Shown one piece after another: positions 16,813 to 25,417 of a stretch of DNA of 64,000 nucleotides. Numbering within the stretch: the stretch's first letter is position 1; the number at the start of each line of letters is the position of its first letter. The position numbers were made by a program, and so were the translations under genes. A model generated the notes under the pieces. It saw nothing but the letters and a program-made list of their open reading frames with translations. It did no database searches and was not told the DNA's origin. This DNA comes from Sporosarcina sp. Te-1 (GTDB lineage: Bacteria > Bacillota > Bacilli > Bacillales_A > Planococcaceae). The stretch is taken from positions 682,001-746,000 of the forward strand of contig NZ_CP071798.1 in assembly GCF_017498505.1 (NCBI RefSeq), read 5' to 3'.

Positions 16813-17773
16813 GCATATAATACTCCTCATGCTTGACCGAATCAATCCGTTTTTCGCTCAGCAAACCGGACACGGTGCCTATCGCCAGGCCCTTTTCTTG
16901 AATGCCCCGAATCATTTTGTCCAATCCTTCTGCTGTTGGTTTTGTCGGATGCATTAAAATCATCGAGCCATTGTCGACGTTGGAAAGTATCCGATTCACC
17001 ATCTCATCTGTATCGGGGTGTTTCCAATCAACCGTATCTAAGGTCCATAAGACAGTGAGCATTCCCTGTTCCCGTGCGATGGTAACTGTTTCATCTGTGA
17101 AACTTCCGCTCGGCGGTCCAAACCAGGTCGGCTTCACACCTACTGTTTGTTGTATAATGTCACTCGTCTTCTGTAATTCATCCCTCGTTTTGGAAAGGGA
17201 GGACTTTGCTAAATCCGGATGACTATAAGCATGATTCCCGATTTCATGGCCTTGTCTTTGAATCTCTTTTGCAAGGTCAGGCGTTTTGGCAGTCCAGCTT
17301 CCATCGAGAAAAAAAGTAACCTTGACATTATGAATCGCCAAGACATCGAGCATAGGACGTATGAATTCATCACCCCATGCCACATTAATCAAAAACGTGA
17401 CCATCGGCTTTTCTGGATTTCCTTTATAAATCGCGGATGGGGGTAAATCGGCCAAACGGACAGCCGGGGCTAGTTCCTTGTAAACAACTAAAGATTCATC
17501 AAACTTGCCATTCGGAGCCATCCGATCAAAGCTTGCCTCGACATCCACAACAAGTCCGTTATACCCTGGGATCGCTTTCCAAATTGGATCTACAACAGCA
17601 TTTACCGGCTTGATCCGCATTGTCTTTGCATAGGAATCAATAATTAGCTTTAAATCTTTTTCGCTCACAAAAGCTGTAGGTATTGTTCCGGAATTTGTGG
17701 TAGTTTTCGGTTTCATGATGGGGACTACAGCTACGAGGATGCAAAGCGTGAGAACAAAAAGAATCTGTTTCAT
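16808..17773 (-). CDS. Polysaccharide deacetylase family protein, YlxY-like
   Basis: 321 residues from the ATG at 17773 with GAGGAGA upstream; an in-frame TTG at 17788 lies within the binding site. A signal peptide or anchor (ILFVLTLCILVAVVPIM) is followed by a C-terminal NodB domain. The first catalytic motif is TFLINVAWGDE in place of the usual TFDDG, as in the sporulation-linked YlxY proteins, so one metal aspartate is displaced. The zinc histidines in IGNHAYSHPD are kept, as are GPPSGSF and LWTLDTVDW. It may act in the cell or spore envelope, or be catalytically weak. Confidence 0.8.
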   Translation of the reverse strand: MKQILFVLTLCILVAVVPIMKPKTTTNSGTIPTAFVSEKDLKLIIDSYAKTMRIKPVNAVVDPIWKAIPGYNGLVVDVEASFDRMAPNGKFDESLVVYKELAPAVRLADLPPSAIYKGNPEKPMVTFLINVAWGDEFIRPMLDVLAIHNVKVTFFLDGSWTAKTPDLAKEIQRQGHEIGNHAYSHPDLAKSSLSKTRDELQKTSDIIQQTVGVKPTWFGPPSGSFTDETVTIAREQGMLTVLWTLDTVDWKHPDTDEMVNRILSNVDNGSMILMHPTKPTAEGLDKMIRGIQEKGLAIGTVSGLLSEKRIDSVKHEEYYMP

Positions 17774-17832
17774 ATTTTCTCTCCTCAATTGTTTTCGTTA
17801 GCTTACCCCATTGCTCCCGATCCATGCGCAAA

Positions 17833-17862
17833 AGCCCGGGATGAAAAGAAATCACGGGCTGC
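17833..17862 (-). terminator. Terminator of the OFA transporter gene
   Basis: On the minus strand AGCCCGTGAT pairs with ATCCCGGGCT around TTCTTTTC (one mismatch), followed by TTTTGC. Confidence 0.65.
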
Positions 17863-17875
17863 TTTTGTAATCCGA

Positions 17876-19156
17876 TCAAATGCTTTTTATTGGTGCTGCA
17901 ACCTTCTTGTTTTCCATGCCATTTCGGGCACGAACTTTCTTAATGTCTACTTGAATGAGAAGCGAGATGATGAATGCCACGGCGAAGAGACCTGCAAAGA
18001 ATAACAGACTGCTTTCATAGCTTCCGGTTGTGTCTTTCATCCATGCGGCGAACATTGGTCCGGCAATACCTGCTGCCGACCAAGCAGTTAAAATGTACCC
18101 ATGAATGGCACCGAGTTGCTTCGTGCCAAAAATATCGCCAATGTAGGCAGGGATGCAGGAGAACCCGCCTCCATAGCATGTGTAGATGACGGCTAGCATC
18201 ACTTGGAAAATAATTGCGTTTGTCGTAAATGGCAACAGGGCAAATAAGGCGAGCTGAATGACGAAAAAGGCTGTATACGTATTTTGCCTGCCAATATAGT
18301 CGGAAATGGAAGCCCATCCGAGTCTGCCAGCCCCGTTGAATAATCCGAGGACTCCGACAAGCGCAGCTGCTTGAACGGTTGTCATGCCGATACTTTCAAT
18401 TGCAAGCGGCTTGGCTGCGGACAAAATAGCAATTCCGCACGTGACATTGATGAACAGCATAAGCCACAAATAATAAAACCGTTTCGTCTTAACAGCTTCG
18501 TTTGCCGTTAATTGGGCCAAATCCTTTTTCGCTTCCACTTTACCTGCATCCAACTTAGCTTGGAAACCGGCTGGCGTCCAACCTTCCTCAGGCTTTTCCA
18601 GATAGAGCGAAGAAAGGACCATGATAAGGAAATAGGCAGCGCCTAAAATGAAAAACGTATTCTTCAAGCCGACCGACGTTATCAAAGCCTCCATGATCGG
18701 ACTGCTGATCGCTGCTGCAAATCCGAACCCCATGATTGCAAGTCCCGTAGCCAGGCCCCGCCGATCTGGAAACCATTTCACCAGTGTGGAAACTGGCGAG
18801 ATATAGCCGACGCCTAAACCGATTCCACCGAGGACGCCATAGAACAAATAAAGCAGGGGCAGTGAGGAAGCGCTTACAGCAAATCCCGCGCCGATAACTC
18901 CCGTGCCGAAACAGATCGCGGCAAATAAGCCCGCCTTGCGAGGACCGTATTTCTCAACAAAATGACCTAAGAAGGCAGCTGATAGACCTAAGAAAAGAAT
19001 GGCGATACTAAAAGTCAGCTGCACTTGGCTGGTCGACCAGCCAAATTGCTCGATCAATGGGTTCGTAAAATTGCTCCAAGCATAGACGGAACCGATTGAA
19101 ATGTGGATTCCAACGGCAGAAGCGGCAATCAACCATCTGTTTTTTGTCTTTTTCAC
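17876..19156 (-). CDS. MFS transporter, oxalate/formate antiporter (OFA) family
   Basis: 426 residues and 12 helices. The N-terminus NRWLIAASAVGIHISIGSVY then AWSNFTNPL is characteristic of the OxlT/OFA group, and the cytoplasmic loop FGHFVEKYGPRK-type sequence (LGHFVEKYGPRKAG) is the MFS motif A. Relatives exchange oxalate for formate or carry small monocarboxylates such as lactate. Its position next to fdhD and fdhF makes formate a plausible substrate (inference). It lies alone on the minus strand, 155 bases downstream of fdhD. Confidence 0.82.
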   Translation of the reverse strand: MKKTKNRWLIAASAVGIHISIGSVYAWSNFTNPLIEQFGWSTSQVQLTFSIAILFLGLSAAFLGHFVEKYGPRKAGLFAAICFGTGVIGAGFAVSASSLPLLYLFYGVLGGIGLGVGYISPVSTLVKWFPDRRGLATGLAIMGFGFAAAISSPIMEALITSVGLKNTFFILGAAYFLIMVLSSLYLEKPEEGWTPAGFQAKLDAGKVEAKKDLAQLTANEAVKTKRFYYLWLMLFINVTCGIAILSAAKPLAIESIGMTTVQAAALVGVLGLFNGAGRLGWASISDYIGRQNTYTAFFVIQLALFALLPFTTNAIIFQVMLAVIYTCYGGGFSCIPAYIGDIFGTKQLGAIHGYILTAWSAAGIAGPMFAAWMKDTTGSYESSLLFFAGLFAVAFIISLLIQVDIKKVRARNGMENKKVAAPIKSI

Positions 19157-19310
19157 TTTCCACGTCTCCTTTTGATGTAAAAGTTTGATGGACAGAAAAG
19201 ATGTCTCACTCGGTTGACAAAACTGGAAGATAGAGACATAGGTTTGTCACATTTCCGCCATAATACCATCAAAAAGTTTTCGTGTCACTAAATATTTTTT
19301 TGAATTTGAA

Positions 19311-20102
19311 TTATCCGTTAATTATACGATCTGGATGTGAATAGACGTTAAATGTATCTCGACGGATGAAACCAACAGCCGTAATGCCTAGCTCATCGGC
19401 AAGCTCGATCGCCAAATCTGTCGGTGCTGATTTGGAAAGGACGACTTCACAACCGATCTTGGAAACTTTCAACAGGATTTCTGAGGAGATTCTCCCGCTG
19501 AACACAACGACTTTATCCTCCATCTGGATGTTCTCCCGCAAGCAATGGCCGTATATCTTATCCAAAGCGTTATGCCGTCCTATGTCCATCCGCCTGACAA
19601 TCGTTCCTTGTGCATTGCAAAGCGATGCGATATGCACACCGCCCGTCTGGTGGAATAAGTCTGCATGGTCATCCATTTGGGCCATCAACCTGAAACAATC
19701 GGAAGAAGTGAGTTGGACATTCTTAGCGACCATTTTCTTAGATGTAAGCGCATCGTTCGCGAATACGAACCCCTGTCGGCTCATACCGCAACAGGAAGTG
19801 ATGTACCGCTTATTTTGCAGCTTTTCATAAAACGGAAAGACCTGATCTGTCGTCACATGGACCATCCCCGTCGATTCCTCCCAACGGATGTCCGTTACAT
19901 GCATGACATCAACCACAATTTTTTCGGAAGCCAAAAAACCAATCACCATATCCTCAATGTATTGCGGCGTACAGACGATCGTAATAAATTCTTTCCCGTT
20001 CAACAGGACGGTGATTGGATATTCGACTGCTACATCATCCATTTTCGAAACAAACTTGCCATCTGTAAACTTCACAATGGCTCTGCGATTCATTAGATCC
20101 AA
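19311..20102 (-). CDS. fdhD: Formate dehydrogenase accessory sulfurtransferase
   Basis: 263 residues from a TTG at 20102, chosen because GGAGGG lies six bases before it; a TTG 21 bases earlier would overlap the binding site. FdhD moves sulfur from a cysteine desulfurase to the molybdenum cofactor, which formate dehydrogenase needs for activity. The reactive cysteines are seen in RYITSCCGMSRQG, and QTGGVHIASLC and DIGRHNALDKIYG are family signatures. It follows the DUF2294 gene closely on the minus strand and diverges from fdhF, its target. Confidence 0.93.
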   Translation of the reverse strand: MDLMNRRAIVKFTDGKFVSKMDDVAVEYPITVLLNGKEFITIVCTPQYIEDMVIGFLASEKIVVDVMHVTDIRWEESTGMVHVTTDQVFPFYEKLQNKRYITSCCGMSRQGFVFANDALTSKKMVAKNVQLTSSDCFRLMAQMDDHADLFHQTGGVHIASLCNAQGTIVRRMDIGRHNALDKIYGHCLRENIQMEDKVVVFSGRISSEILLKVSKIGCEVVLSKSAPTDLAIELADELGITAVGFIRRDTFNVYSHPDRIING

Positions 20103-20119
20103 TGTGTACCCTCCTTCCC

Positions 20120-20464
20120 TCAATCGATATTCCGATCGAACAAGAAAACGGAAACGGCGATATCATCATCCACTTTAAAATCTGAGAACAGATGGACGAA
20201 TTTTGCGCCAATCAATTCTTCTAGTCCTTCAGGAGGCGCTTTGTCATACACTTCCTGTATCATTCTGGTTCTAGCTACATGGACCATCTCTTTTCCTTCA
20301 GGCGTCCCGGCGATGAATTTTTCTGTAGGCGTCAAGTTTCCGTAGAGCGTGGAGATGACCATGTTATCAATGATGACAGAATGGATCCGATCCGGTCCTT
20401 TGCCGAAGAGATCTTTCCGCAACTTTCGAATGATCGCATTAAAATGATGGATTTTTTTGGACAT
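20120..20464 (-). CDS. DUF2294 domain protein
   Basis: 114 residues from the ATG at 20464 with AGAGGTG upstream. The pattern RKLRKDLFGKGPDRI, MVISTLYGNLTPTEKF and ARTRMIQEVYDKAPPEGLEEL is that of DUF2294, a small soluble family often found near formate dehydrogenase or fdhD genes in Bacilli. Role unknown. It is 17 bases upstream of fdhD on the same strand, so the two form an operon, divergent from fdhF. Confidence 0.8.
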   Translation of the reverse strand: MSKKIHHFNAIIRKLRKDLFGKGPDRIHSVIIDNMVISTLYGNLTPTEKFIAGTPEGKEMVHVARTRMIQEVYDKAPPEGLEELIGAKFVHLFSDFKVDDDIAVSVFLFDRNID

Positions 20465-20519
20465 GTCATCACCTCTGTCTGCTATAATTAGAATAGTCAA
20501 GAAATTATCAGAAGACTAG

Positions 20520-20548
20520 TTGTATATTGTAGGCCTATGAACTATACT
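20520..20548 (+). promoter_or_regulatory. Candidate sigma-A promoter of fdhF
   Basis: TTGTAT and TATACT are spaced by exactly 17 bases. Initiation about seven bases later would give a leader of roughly 175 nt before fdhF. Confidence 0.6.
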
Positions 20549-20651
20549 AGAATGTAAGAGGGTGCTATTGTATGAATTGCATCGGCACTATCTTTCTCAT
20601 TTATCTTAAATACGGATTGGTTATTTAGCAAGGTCTGCTATTGGACTATTT

Positions 20652-20709
20652 CCACTATGAAAATCCGGACACCATCATTTTGAGGTGTGTTTTCATAGTG
20701 GATTTTTTT
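20652..20709 (+). promoter_or_regulatory. Leader terminator hairpin (putative attenuator) upstream of fdhF
   Basis: CCACTATGAAAA (20652-20663) pairs perfectly with TTTTCATAGTGG (20690-20701); inside, ACACC pairs with GGTGT. A T7 run follows at 20703-20709, only 22 bases before the fdhF start. The gene upstream is on the other strand, so this terminator can only act on transcripts begun in the fdhF leader. That fits attenuation or a riboswitch. The preceding 100 nt did not match a riboswitch that could be named. Confidence 0.6.
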
Positions 20710-20731
20710 ATGAAAGGGGACTCGGAAGGAC

Positions 20732-23665
20732 ATGTCAATAAAGATCAATGATACCAGATATGATTTCGATGAAGGTATGACGATTCTTCAAGTGATCAAC
20801 CAGGCACAGCTGACGCATCCGCAAATTTGTTATTTACCAGAAGTGGATCCGATCGAAACTTGTGATACTTGTATTGTCGAGGCTGATGGACGACTTGTCA
20901 GAGCCTGTTCGACGCCTGCGGTTTCAGGGATGAAAGTACAACTTGCGTCTCCGCGGGCAAAAGCAGCTCAAACTGAGGCAATGGATCGTATTCTTGAAAA
21001 CCATTTGCTTTATTGCACAGTGTGCGATAACAACAACGGCAACTGCAAAATACATAACACTGTGGACTTGATGGAGATTGAGCATCAGAAATATCCCTAT
21101 GAACCAAAGTGCTCAAAAGACAGCGTGGACCTGACAAACCCATTCTACCGCTACGATCCAAACCAGTGTATCGCCTGCGGCCAATGCGTGGAAGTGTGTC
21201 AAAATCTACAAGTGAACGAGACGCTTTCCATCGATTGGGAACGCGACAGGCCGATCGTTTTATGGGACGGAGGAGCTAAGATTAATGATTCGTCCTGTGT
21301 CAGTTGCGGGCATTGTGTCACAGTTTGTCCTTGCAATGCATTGATGGAGAAATCCATGTTGGGCGAAGCTGGTTTCATGACCGGGCTCACAGATGAGATC
21401 TTGACACCGATGATTGACCTGGTAAAAGATGTAGAGCCGGGATATAGCGGCATCATGGCGATCTCGGATGCCGAGGCAGCTATGAGGGAAACTAGGACGA
21501 AAAAGACGAAGACAGTTTGTACGTTTTGTGGTGTCGGCTGTTCATTCGAAGTATGGACGAAGGACCGAAAAATACTGAAAATCCAACCGGTTTCTGAGGC
21601 ACCAGTCAATGCGATTTCGACTTGTGTGAAAGGAAAGTTCGGTTGGGATTTCATTAATAGCGAAGAACGTCTGACAAAGCCGCTGATCCGTCGAGGCGAC
21701 ACATTTGAAGAAGCGAGCTGGGAGGACGCCCTTAATCTTGTGGCTAAAAAACTGGGCGGCATTCATCGGAAACATGGACGGGATAGTGTAGGTCTAATCT
21801 CGTCTTCCAAAATCACAAATGAAGAAAACTATTTGATGCAGAAGTTGGCAAGGCAAGTGTTCCAGACCAATAATGTGGACAATTGCTCCCGTTATTGCCA
21901 GTCCCCGGCGACGGATGGCCTTTTCCGCACAGTCGGTATGGGAGGGGACGCTGGCACGATAAAGGATATCGCCCAAGCAGGACTTGTCATTATCGTCGGC
22001 GCGAACCCGGCAGAAGGCCATCCTGTCCTGGCTACCCGGGTGAAACGGGCACATAAGCTGCATGGGCAAAAGCTTGTCGTAGCGGATTTGCGAAAGCATG
22101 AGATGGCAGAACGCTCGGATATTTTCATAAGCCCTAAACAAGGTACCGACCAGGTATGGCTGATGGCAGTTACGAAATACATGATTGATCAGGGTTGGCA
22201 TGATGAGCAGTTTATCCAGGACAATGTCCTGCATTTTGAAGAATTGAAAGAAGTGCTGCACACCTACACGATGGATTTCGCGGAACATATCACGGGGGTG
22301 CCGAAGGAGAAGTTGATCCAGACGGCAGAAATGATCCGGGATGCTGATGGAACATGTATCTTGTGGGGGATGGGTGTCACGCAAAATACGGGTGGATCTG
22401 ATACATCCGCCGCAATTTCCAATCTGCTATTGGCTACAGGAAATTATCGCCGTCCTGGAGCAGGTGCTTATCCATTGCGCGGCCATAACAACGTGCAAGG
22501 TGCGTGTGATATGGGAACGCTGCCTGGTTGGCTGCCGGGATATCAGCACGTCACTGATGGCGCGGCACGAGAAAAATTTGAGCGGGCATATGGCGTCGAG
22601 ATTGATGGGAAGCCAGGACTTGATAATATACAAATGCTTCATGCCGTTGATCAAGGGATGTTGAAAGGGATGTATATTGTCGGGGAGGACATGGCACTTG
22701 TCGATTCAAACGCCAATCATGTTCATGACGTCCTTTCGAAATTGGATTTCCTCGTCGTCCAGGACATTTTCTTCTCACGGACCGCCCGATACGCGGACGT
22801 TATTTTACCGGCCGTCCCATCGCTTGAGAAAGATGGAACATTTACTAACACGGAAAGACGAGTACAACGGTTGTATCAGGCACTTCCAGAGCTGGGCGAT
22901 GCCAAGGCGGATTGGTGGATTATGCAGGAGATCGCAAACCGGCTCGGAGCTGATTGGGCATACAGGCACCCTAGCGATATCTTCGCAGAAATGGCGAGCT
23001 TATCTCCTTTATTCAGCCAAGCGGATTACTCTGTCATGGAGGATTGGGATAGTTTCTTATGGGGCAGCTTAACTGGCGAGAGCACGCCGCTCCTATATGT
23101 AGACGGATTCAACTTCCCGGATAAAAAAGCACGTTTTGCCTTGTCGGATTGGGTTGAGCCGACTCAATTCCCAGCGGAATTCGACCTGCATATCAATAAT
23201 GGCCGGATGCTGGAACATTTCCATGAAGGAAATCTGACGAATAAATCAGACGGTATACAATCGAAAGTACCGGAAATCTTTGTGGAAGTGTCACCTGAAC
23301 TGGCGGAAGAGCGTGGTGTAGTCAGCGGTTCAACAGTCCGTCTTGTTTCGCCGTACGGGGCGTTGCGGCTGCCCGCTCTCGTCACAGACCGAGTGAAAGG
23401 AAACGAACTGTTTCTGCCAATGAACTCGGTGGAAAAGGAATCTGCCGTTAATTTCTTGACAGGGCCGGCAGTAGATCAGCGAACGAATACGCCAGCGTTT
23501 AAACAGACAAAAGTGCGGATGGAAGTTATCCGGAAAGAAGGTAAGAGTCCACTGCCTGCATCCAATCCGCGGAATAAGAAGAGACATCCGCAGAACGGGG
23601 TGGAAGTGGAACGGAAATGGGCAAGACCAGGCTATGAACATCTAACCGATGGGGAGAAAGGGTGA
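20732..23665 (+). CDS. fdhF: Formate dehydrogenase alpha subunit (molybdenum, Fe-S)
   Basis: 977 residues. Order of domains: N-terminal 2Fe-2S ferredoxin (ICYLPEVDPIETCDTCIVEA), a His-Cys3 4Fe-4S motif (ENHLLYCTVCDNNNGNC), two 4Fe-4S clusters (CIACGQCVEVC, CVSCGHCVTVCPC), then the catalytic part with its own 4Fe-4S (CTFCGVGCSFEV) and bis-MGD molybdopterin domains. The molybdenum ligand position reads VDNCSRYCQSPAT, so it uses Cys rather than selenocysteine. It oxidises formate to CO2. The layout equals B. subtilis YjgC/YrhE. The next gene, DUF1641, starts seven bases later. FdhD and a transporter lie divergently nearby. Confidence 0.93.
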   Translation: MSIKINDTRYDFDEGMTILQVINQAQLTHPQICYLPEVDPIETCDTCIVEADGRLVRACSTPAVSGMKVQLASPRAKAAQTEAMDRILENHLLYCTVCDNNNGNCKIHNTVDLMEIEHQKYPYEPKCSKDSVDLTNPFYRYDPNQCIACGQCVEVCQNLQVNETLSIDWERDRPIVLWDGGAKINDSSCVSCGHCVTVCPCNALMEKSMLGEAGFMTGLTDEILTPMIDLVKDVEPGYSGIMAISDAEAAMRETRTKKTKTVCTFCGVGCSFEVWTKDRKILKIQPVSEAPVNAISTCVKGKFGWDFINSEERLTKPLIRRGDTFEEASWEDALNLVAKKLGGIHRKHGRDSVGLISSSKITNEENYLMQKLARQVFQTNNVDNCSRYCQSPATDGLFRTVGMGGDAGTIKDIAQAGLVIIVGANPAEGHPVLATRVKRAHKLHGQKLVVADLRKHEMAERSDIFISPKQGTDQVWLMAVTKYMIDQGWHDEQFIQDNVLHFEELKEVLHTYTMDFAEHITGVPKEKLIQTAEMIRDADGTCILWGMGVTQNTGGSDTSAAISNLLLATGNYRRPGAGAYPLRGHNNVQGACDMGTLPGWLPGYQHVTDGAAREKFERAYGVEIDGKPGLDNIQMLHAVDQGMLKGMYIVGEDMALVDSNANHVHDVLSKLDFLVVQDIFFSRTARYADVILPAVPSLEKDGTFTNTERRVQRLYQALPELGDAKADWWIMQEIANRLGADWAYRHPSDIFAEMASLSPLFSQADYSVMEDWDSFLWGSLTGESTPLLYVDGFNFPDKKARFALSDWVEPTQFPAEFDLHINNGRMLEHFHEGNLTNKSDGIQSKVPEIFVEVSPELAEERGVVSGSTVRLVSPYGALRLPALVTDRVKGNELFLPMNSVEKESAVNFLTGPAVDQRTNTPAFKQTKVRMEVIRKEGKSPLPASNPRNKKRHPQNGVEVERKWARPGYEHLTDGEKG

Positions 23666-23671
23666 GGATAG

Positions 23672-24154
23672 ATGGCTGCACCGATAACAACCATTACAAG
23701 ACGAGAACTTACCAAGGAAGAAATTCAAGAAGCGAAGTTGAATGAACTGCAATCTTTGCTGGCGGAACAGGAGCAAGCCGTCAAAAAGATACTTGCCATC
23801 ACGAACGAGTTAAACGAGGCGGGAATACTGGATGCGTTGAAAGCGATGGCGGAGGCGCGGGAAAAGCTCGCAGGCATTGCTGTATCGCAAGCATCCCGTG
23901 AGCCGGTCACCAATATGATCAACCATCTTACGAATGCAGCTGGCATGCTGTCTTCCCTTAATCCGGAAACAACATCGAAGCTGGCCGCCAGTGTGCAAAG
24001 CGGTTTGACGGAGGCGGAATTATATAGAGGGAATGAGGCTAAGGTGAGTGTGTTTCAATTGCTAACTGCCTTGAATGACCCGGATATTAATGAAGCAGTT
24101 AAATTTTCTCTGAACTTCTTGAAAGGAATGGGGAAGGAATTGAATCGGGGATAA
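23672..24154 (+). CDS. DUF1641 protein, formate dehydrogenase partner (YjgD/YrhD-like)
   Basis: 160 residues, mostly helical, with LLAEQEQAVKKILAITNELN and the late VFQLLTALNDPDINEAVKFS then LNFLKGMGKEL typical of DUF1641. In Bacillus this gene always follows the YjgC/YrhE-type formate dehydrogenase, as here with a seven-base gap, so it is likely a subunit or assembly factor (inference). Followed by a terminator. Confidence 0.85.
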   Translation: MAAPITTITRRELTKEEIQEAKLNELQSLLAEQEQAVKKILAITNELNEAGILDALKAMAEAREKLAGIAVSQASREPVTNMINHLTNAAGMLSSLNPETTSKLAASVQSGLTEAELYRGNEAKVSVFQLLTALNDPDINEAVKFSLNFLKGMGKELNRG

Positions 24155-24171
24155 AATGCCCCATCTAATTC

Positions 24172-24198
24172 GAGGGGAGGAGCGATCCTCCTCTTTTT
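24172..24198 (+). terminator. Terminator of the fdhF operon
   Basis: GAGGGGAGGA and TCCTCCTCT form a stem around GCGA, followed by TTTTTGATT. Confidence 0.7.
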
Positions 24199-24320
24199 GA
24201 TTCCAAAGGACTGAATCTCATTTTTCTTCTCCATCGTTTGTCCCGTTTTATAGAATGATTGAAACAATTCAAGCGGAACAACGTATAGTGATGAGAATAC
24301 ATAGAAAGTGGAGGGACAAC

Positions 24321-24962
24321 GTGAATACAATAGAAGAAAATCGTCAACCTGTATCTGAGAAGTTGAATCCGTGGCTGTCGATTTGGGTTCGGCCAAAGGA
24401 GACGACCCGGTATGCGATTGAGAAAATGCCAATGGGATTCATCATGGTACTTGTCGCCATCAATGGCATCTTTGACGTGCTGGATCGAGCAGTTGCTAAA
24501 AACTTAGGGGATAAAATTGCTACCCCTTTGATCTTTCTGATTGCGTTATTTGCAGGCCCGCTCTTTGGACTGCTCTCCTGGTGGATTGGGTCAGGAATAG
24601 CCTACATTTTTGGGAAATGGTTAGGGGGTACTGGCTCTTTCAAAGATTTGCGAATCGCTTACGGCATTGTCAATATCATTTATATTATCGGCGCTGTTGT
24701 ATGGATTCCAGATTTATTATTTATAGGAAGTTCTCTCTTCACTGACTACGTGGATGGAGGCATAGGCACTGTTATATGGCTGTTCATTTCAAGCTTCCTA
24801 ACATTTATCATTATGGTTTGGGGATTCATCGCATTGTTGTTTGGCGTAGCGGAAGCACACCGTTTTCCTGTATGGAAAGCTTTATTGACCATTATCTTAC
24901 CTACAATCATCCTGGTTCTTTTTCTAGCTTTCTTTGTTTTCCTACTTGTTTTAATCTTTTAA
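24321..24962 (+). CDS. Yip1 family membrane protein
   Basis: 213 residues from a GTG at 24321 with GGAGGG five bases upstream; the longer frame from 24255 has no site. After a soluble N-terminus with NPWLSIWVRPKETTRYAIEK, the pattern of bacterial Yip1-domain proteins, there are five hydrophobic helices. Bacterial members are of unknown function. It is a single gene. Confidence 0.75.
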   Translation: MNTIEENRQPVSEKLNPWLSIWVRPKETTRYAIEKMPMGFIMVLVAINGIFDVLDRAVAKNLGDKIATPLIFLIALFAGPLFGLLSWWIGSGIAYIFGKWLGGTGSFKDLRIAYGIVNIIYIIGAVVWIPDLLFIGSSLFTDYVDGGIGTVIWLFISSFLTFIIMVWGFIALLFGVAEAHRFPVWKALLTIILPTIILVLFLAFFVFLLVLIF

Positions 24963-25096
24963 TGGGTGATTAGGTTTTGGTGATTCGTGAAAGACGGAGG
25001 AGTTCATTCTTCTCCGTTTTTTTATTTTTGTGAAACCAATGAACAAACCCAGCGTAAATTATAGTAGAAACTATTTTGGAAAGGAAGTGAGCTGCG

Positions 25097-25417
25097 ATGG
25101 GACTGGCTCTTCTTTTTATATCTGTTCCTTTCCTTGTTTTTGGAATCATACTCTCAAAAGGAAAAGGGGCCGCGCTGCTTGCTGGTTATAATACGATGTC
25201 TGAGAAAGAAAAAGCCGAATATGACGAAATGGCGTTGTGCAAGTTTATGGGTAAAATTATGTATGGTGTCTGCATTAGCGTAGTGTTGTCTGGCATTAGT
25301 GAAATGTTCGGCTCTGAAGTTTTGCTCGTAGTCAGCATCGTATTCCTCTTGATTCTTATCGGGTTCGCGTTGTTCTATACAAACTCAGGTAACAGATTCA
25401 AGAAAAAACATCATTAA
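25097..25417 (+). CDS. DUF3784 membrane protein
   Basis: 106 residues behind AAAGGAAGTGAG. An N-terminal helix, the motif GKGAALLAGYNTMSEKEKAEYD typical of DUF3784, then two more helices. Function unknown. The IS1182 element begins four bases after its stop codon, and the transposase frame overlaps its 3' end on the other strand, so the native terminator has been displaced. Confidence 0.8.
   Translation: MGLALLFISVPFLVFGIILSKGKGAALLAGYNTMSEKEKAEYDEMALCKFMGKIMYGVCISVVLSGISEMFGSEVLLVVSIVFLLILIGFALFYTNSGNRFKKKHH

Noticed and set aside
19214..19249. Operator TGACAAA...TTTGTCA before the OFA transporter
   Set aside because: Only 7-bp arms with a long spacer in an AT-rich region; could be chance and does not match a named regulator.
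20555..20731. Named riboswitch (molybdenum cofactor) in the fdhF leader
   Set aside because: The terminator is clear, but the preceding sequence could not be matched by eye to the conserved cores of a known class, so only a putative attenuator is reported.
21199..22384. Minus-strand frames of 187 and 196 residues inside fdhF
   Set aside because: Fully contained in a convincing molybdopterin oxidoreductase on the other strand; no start signals.
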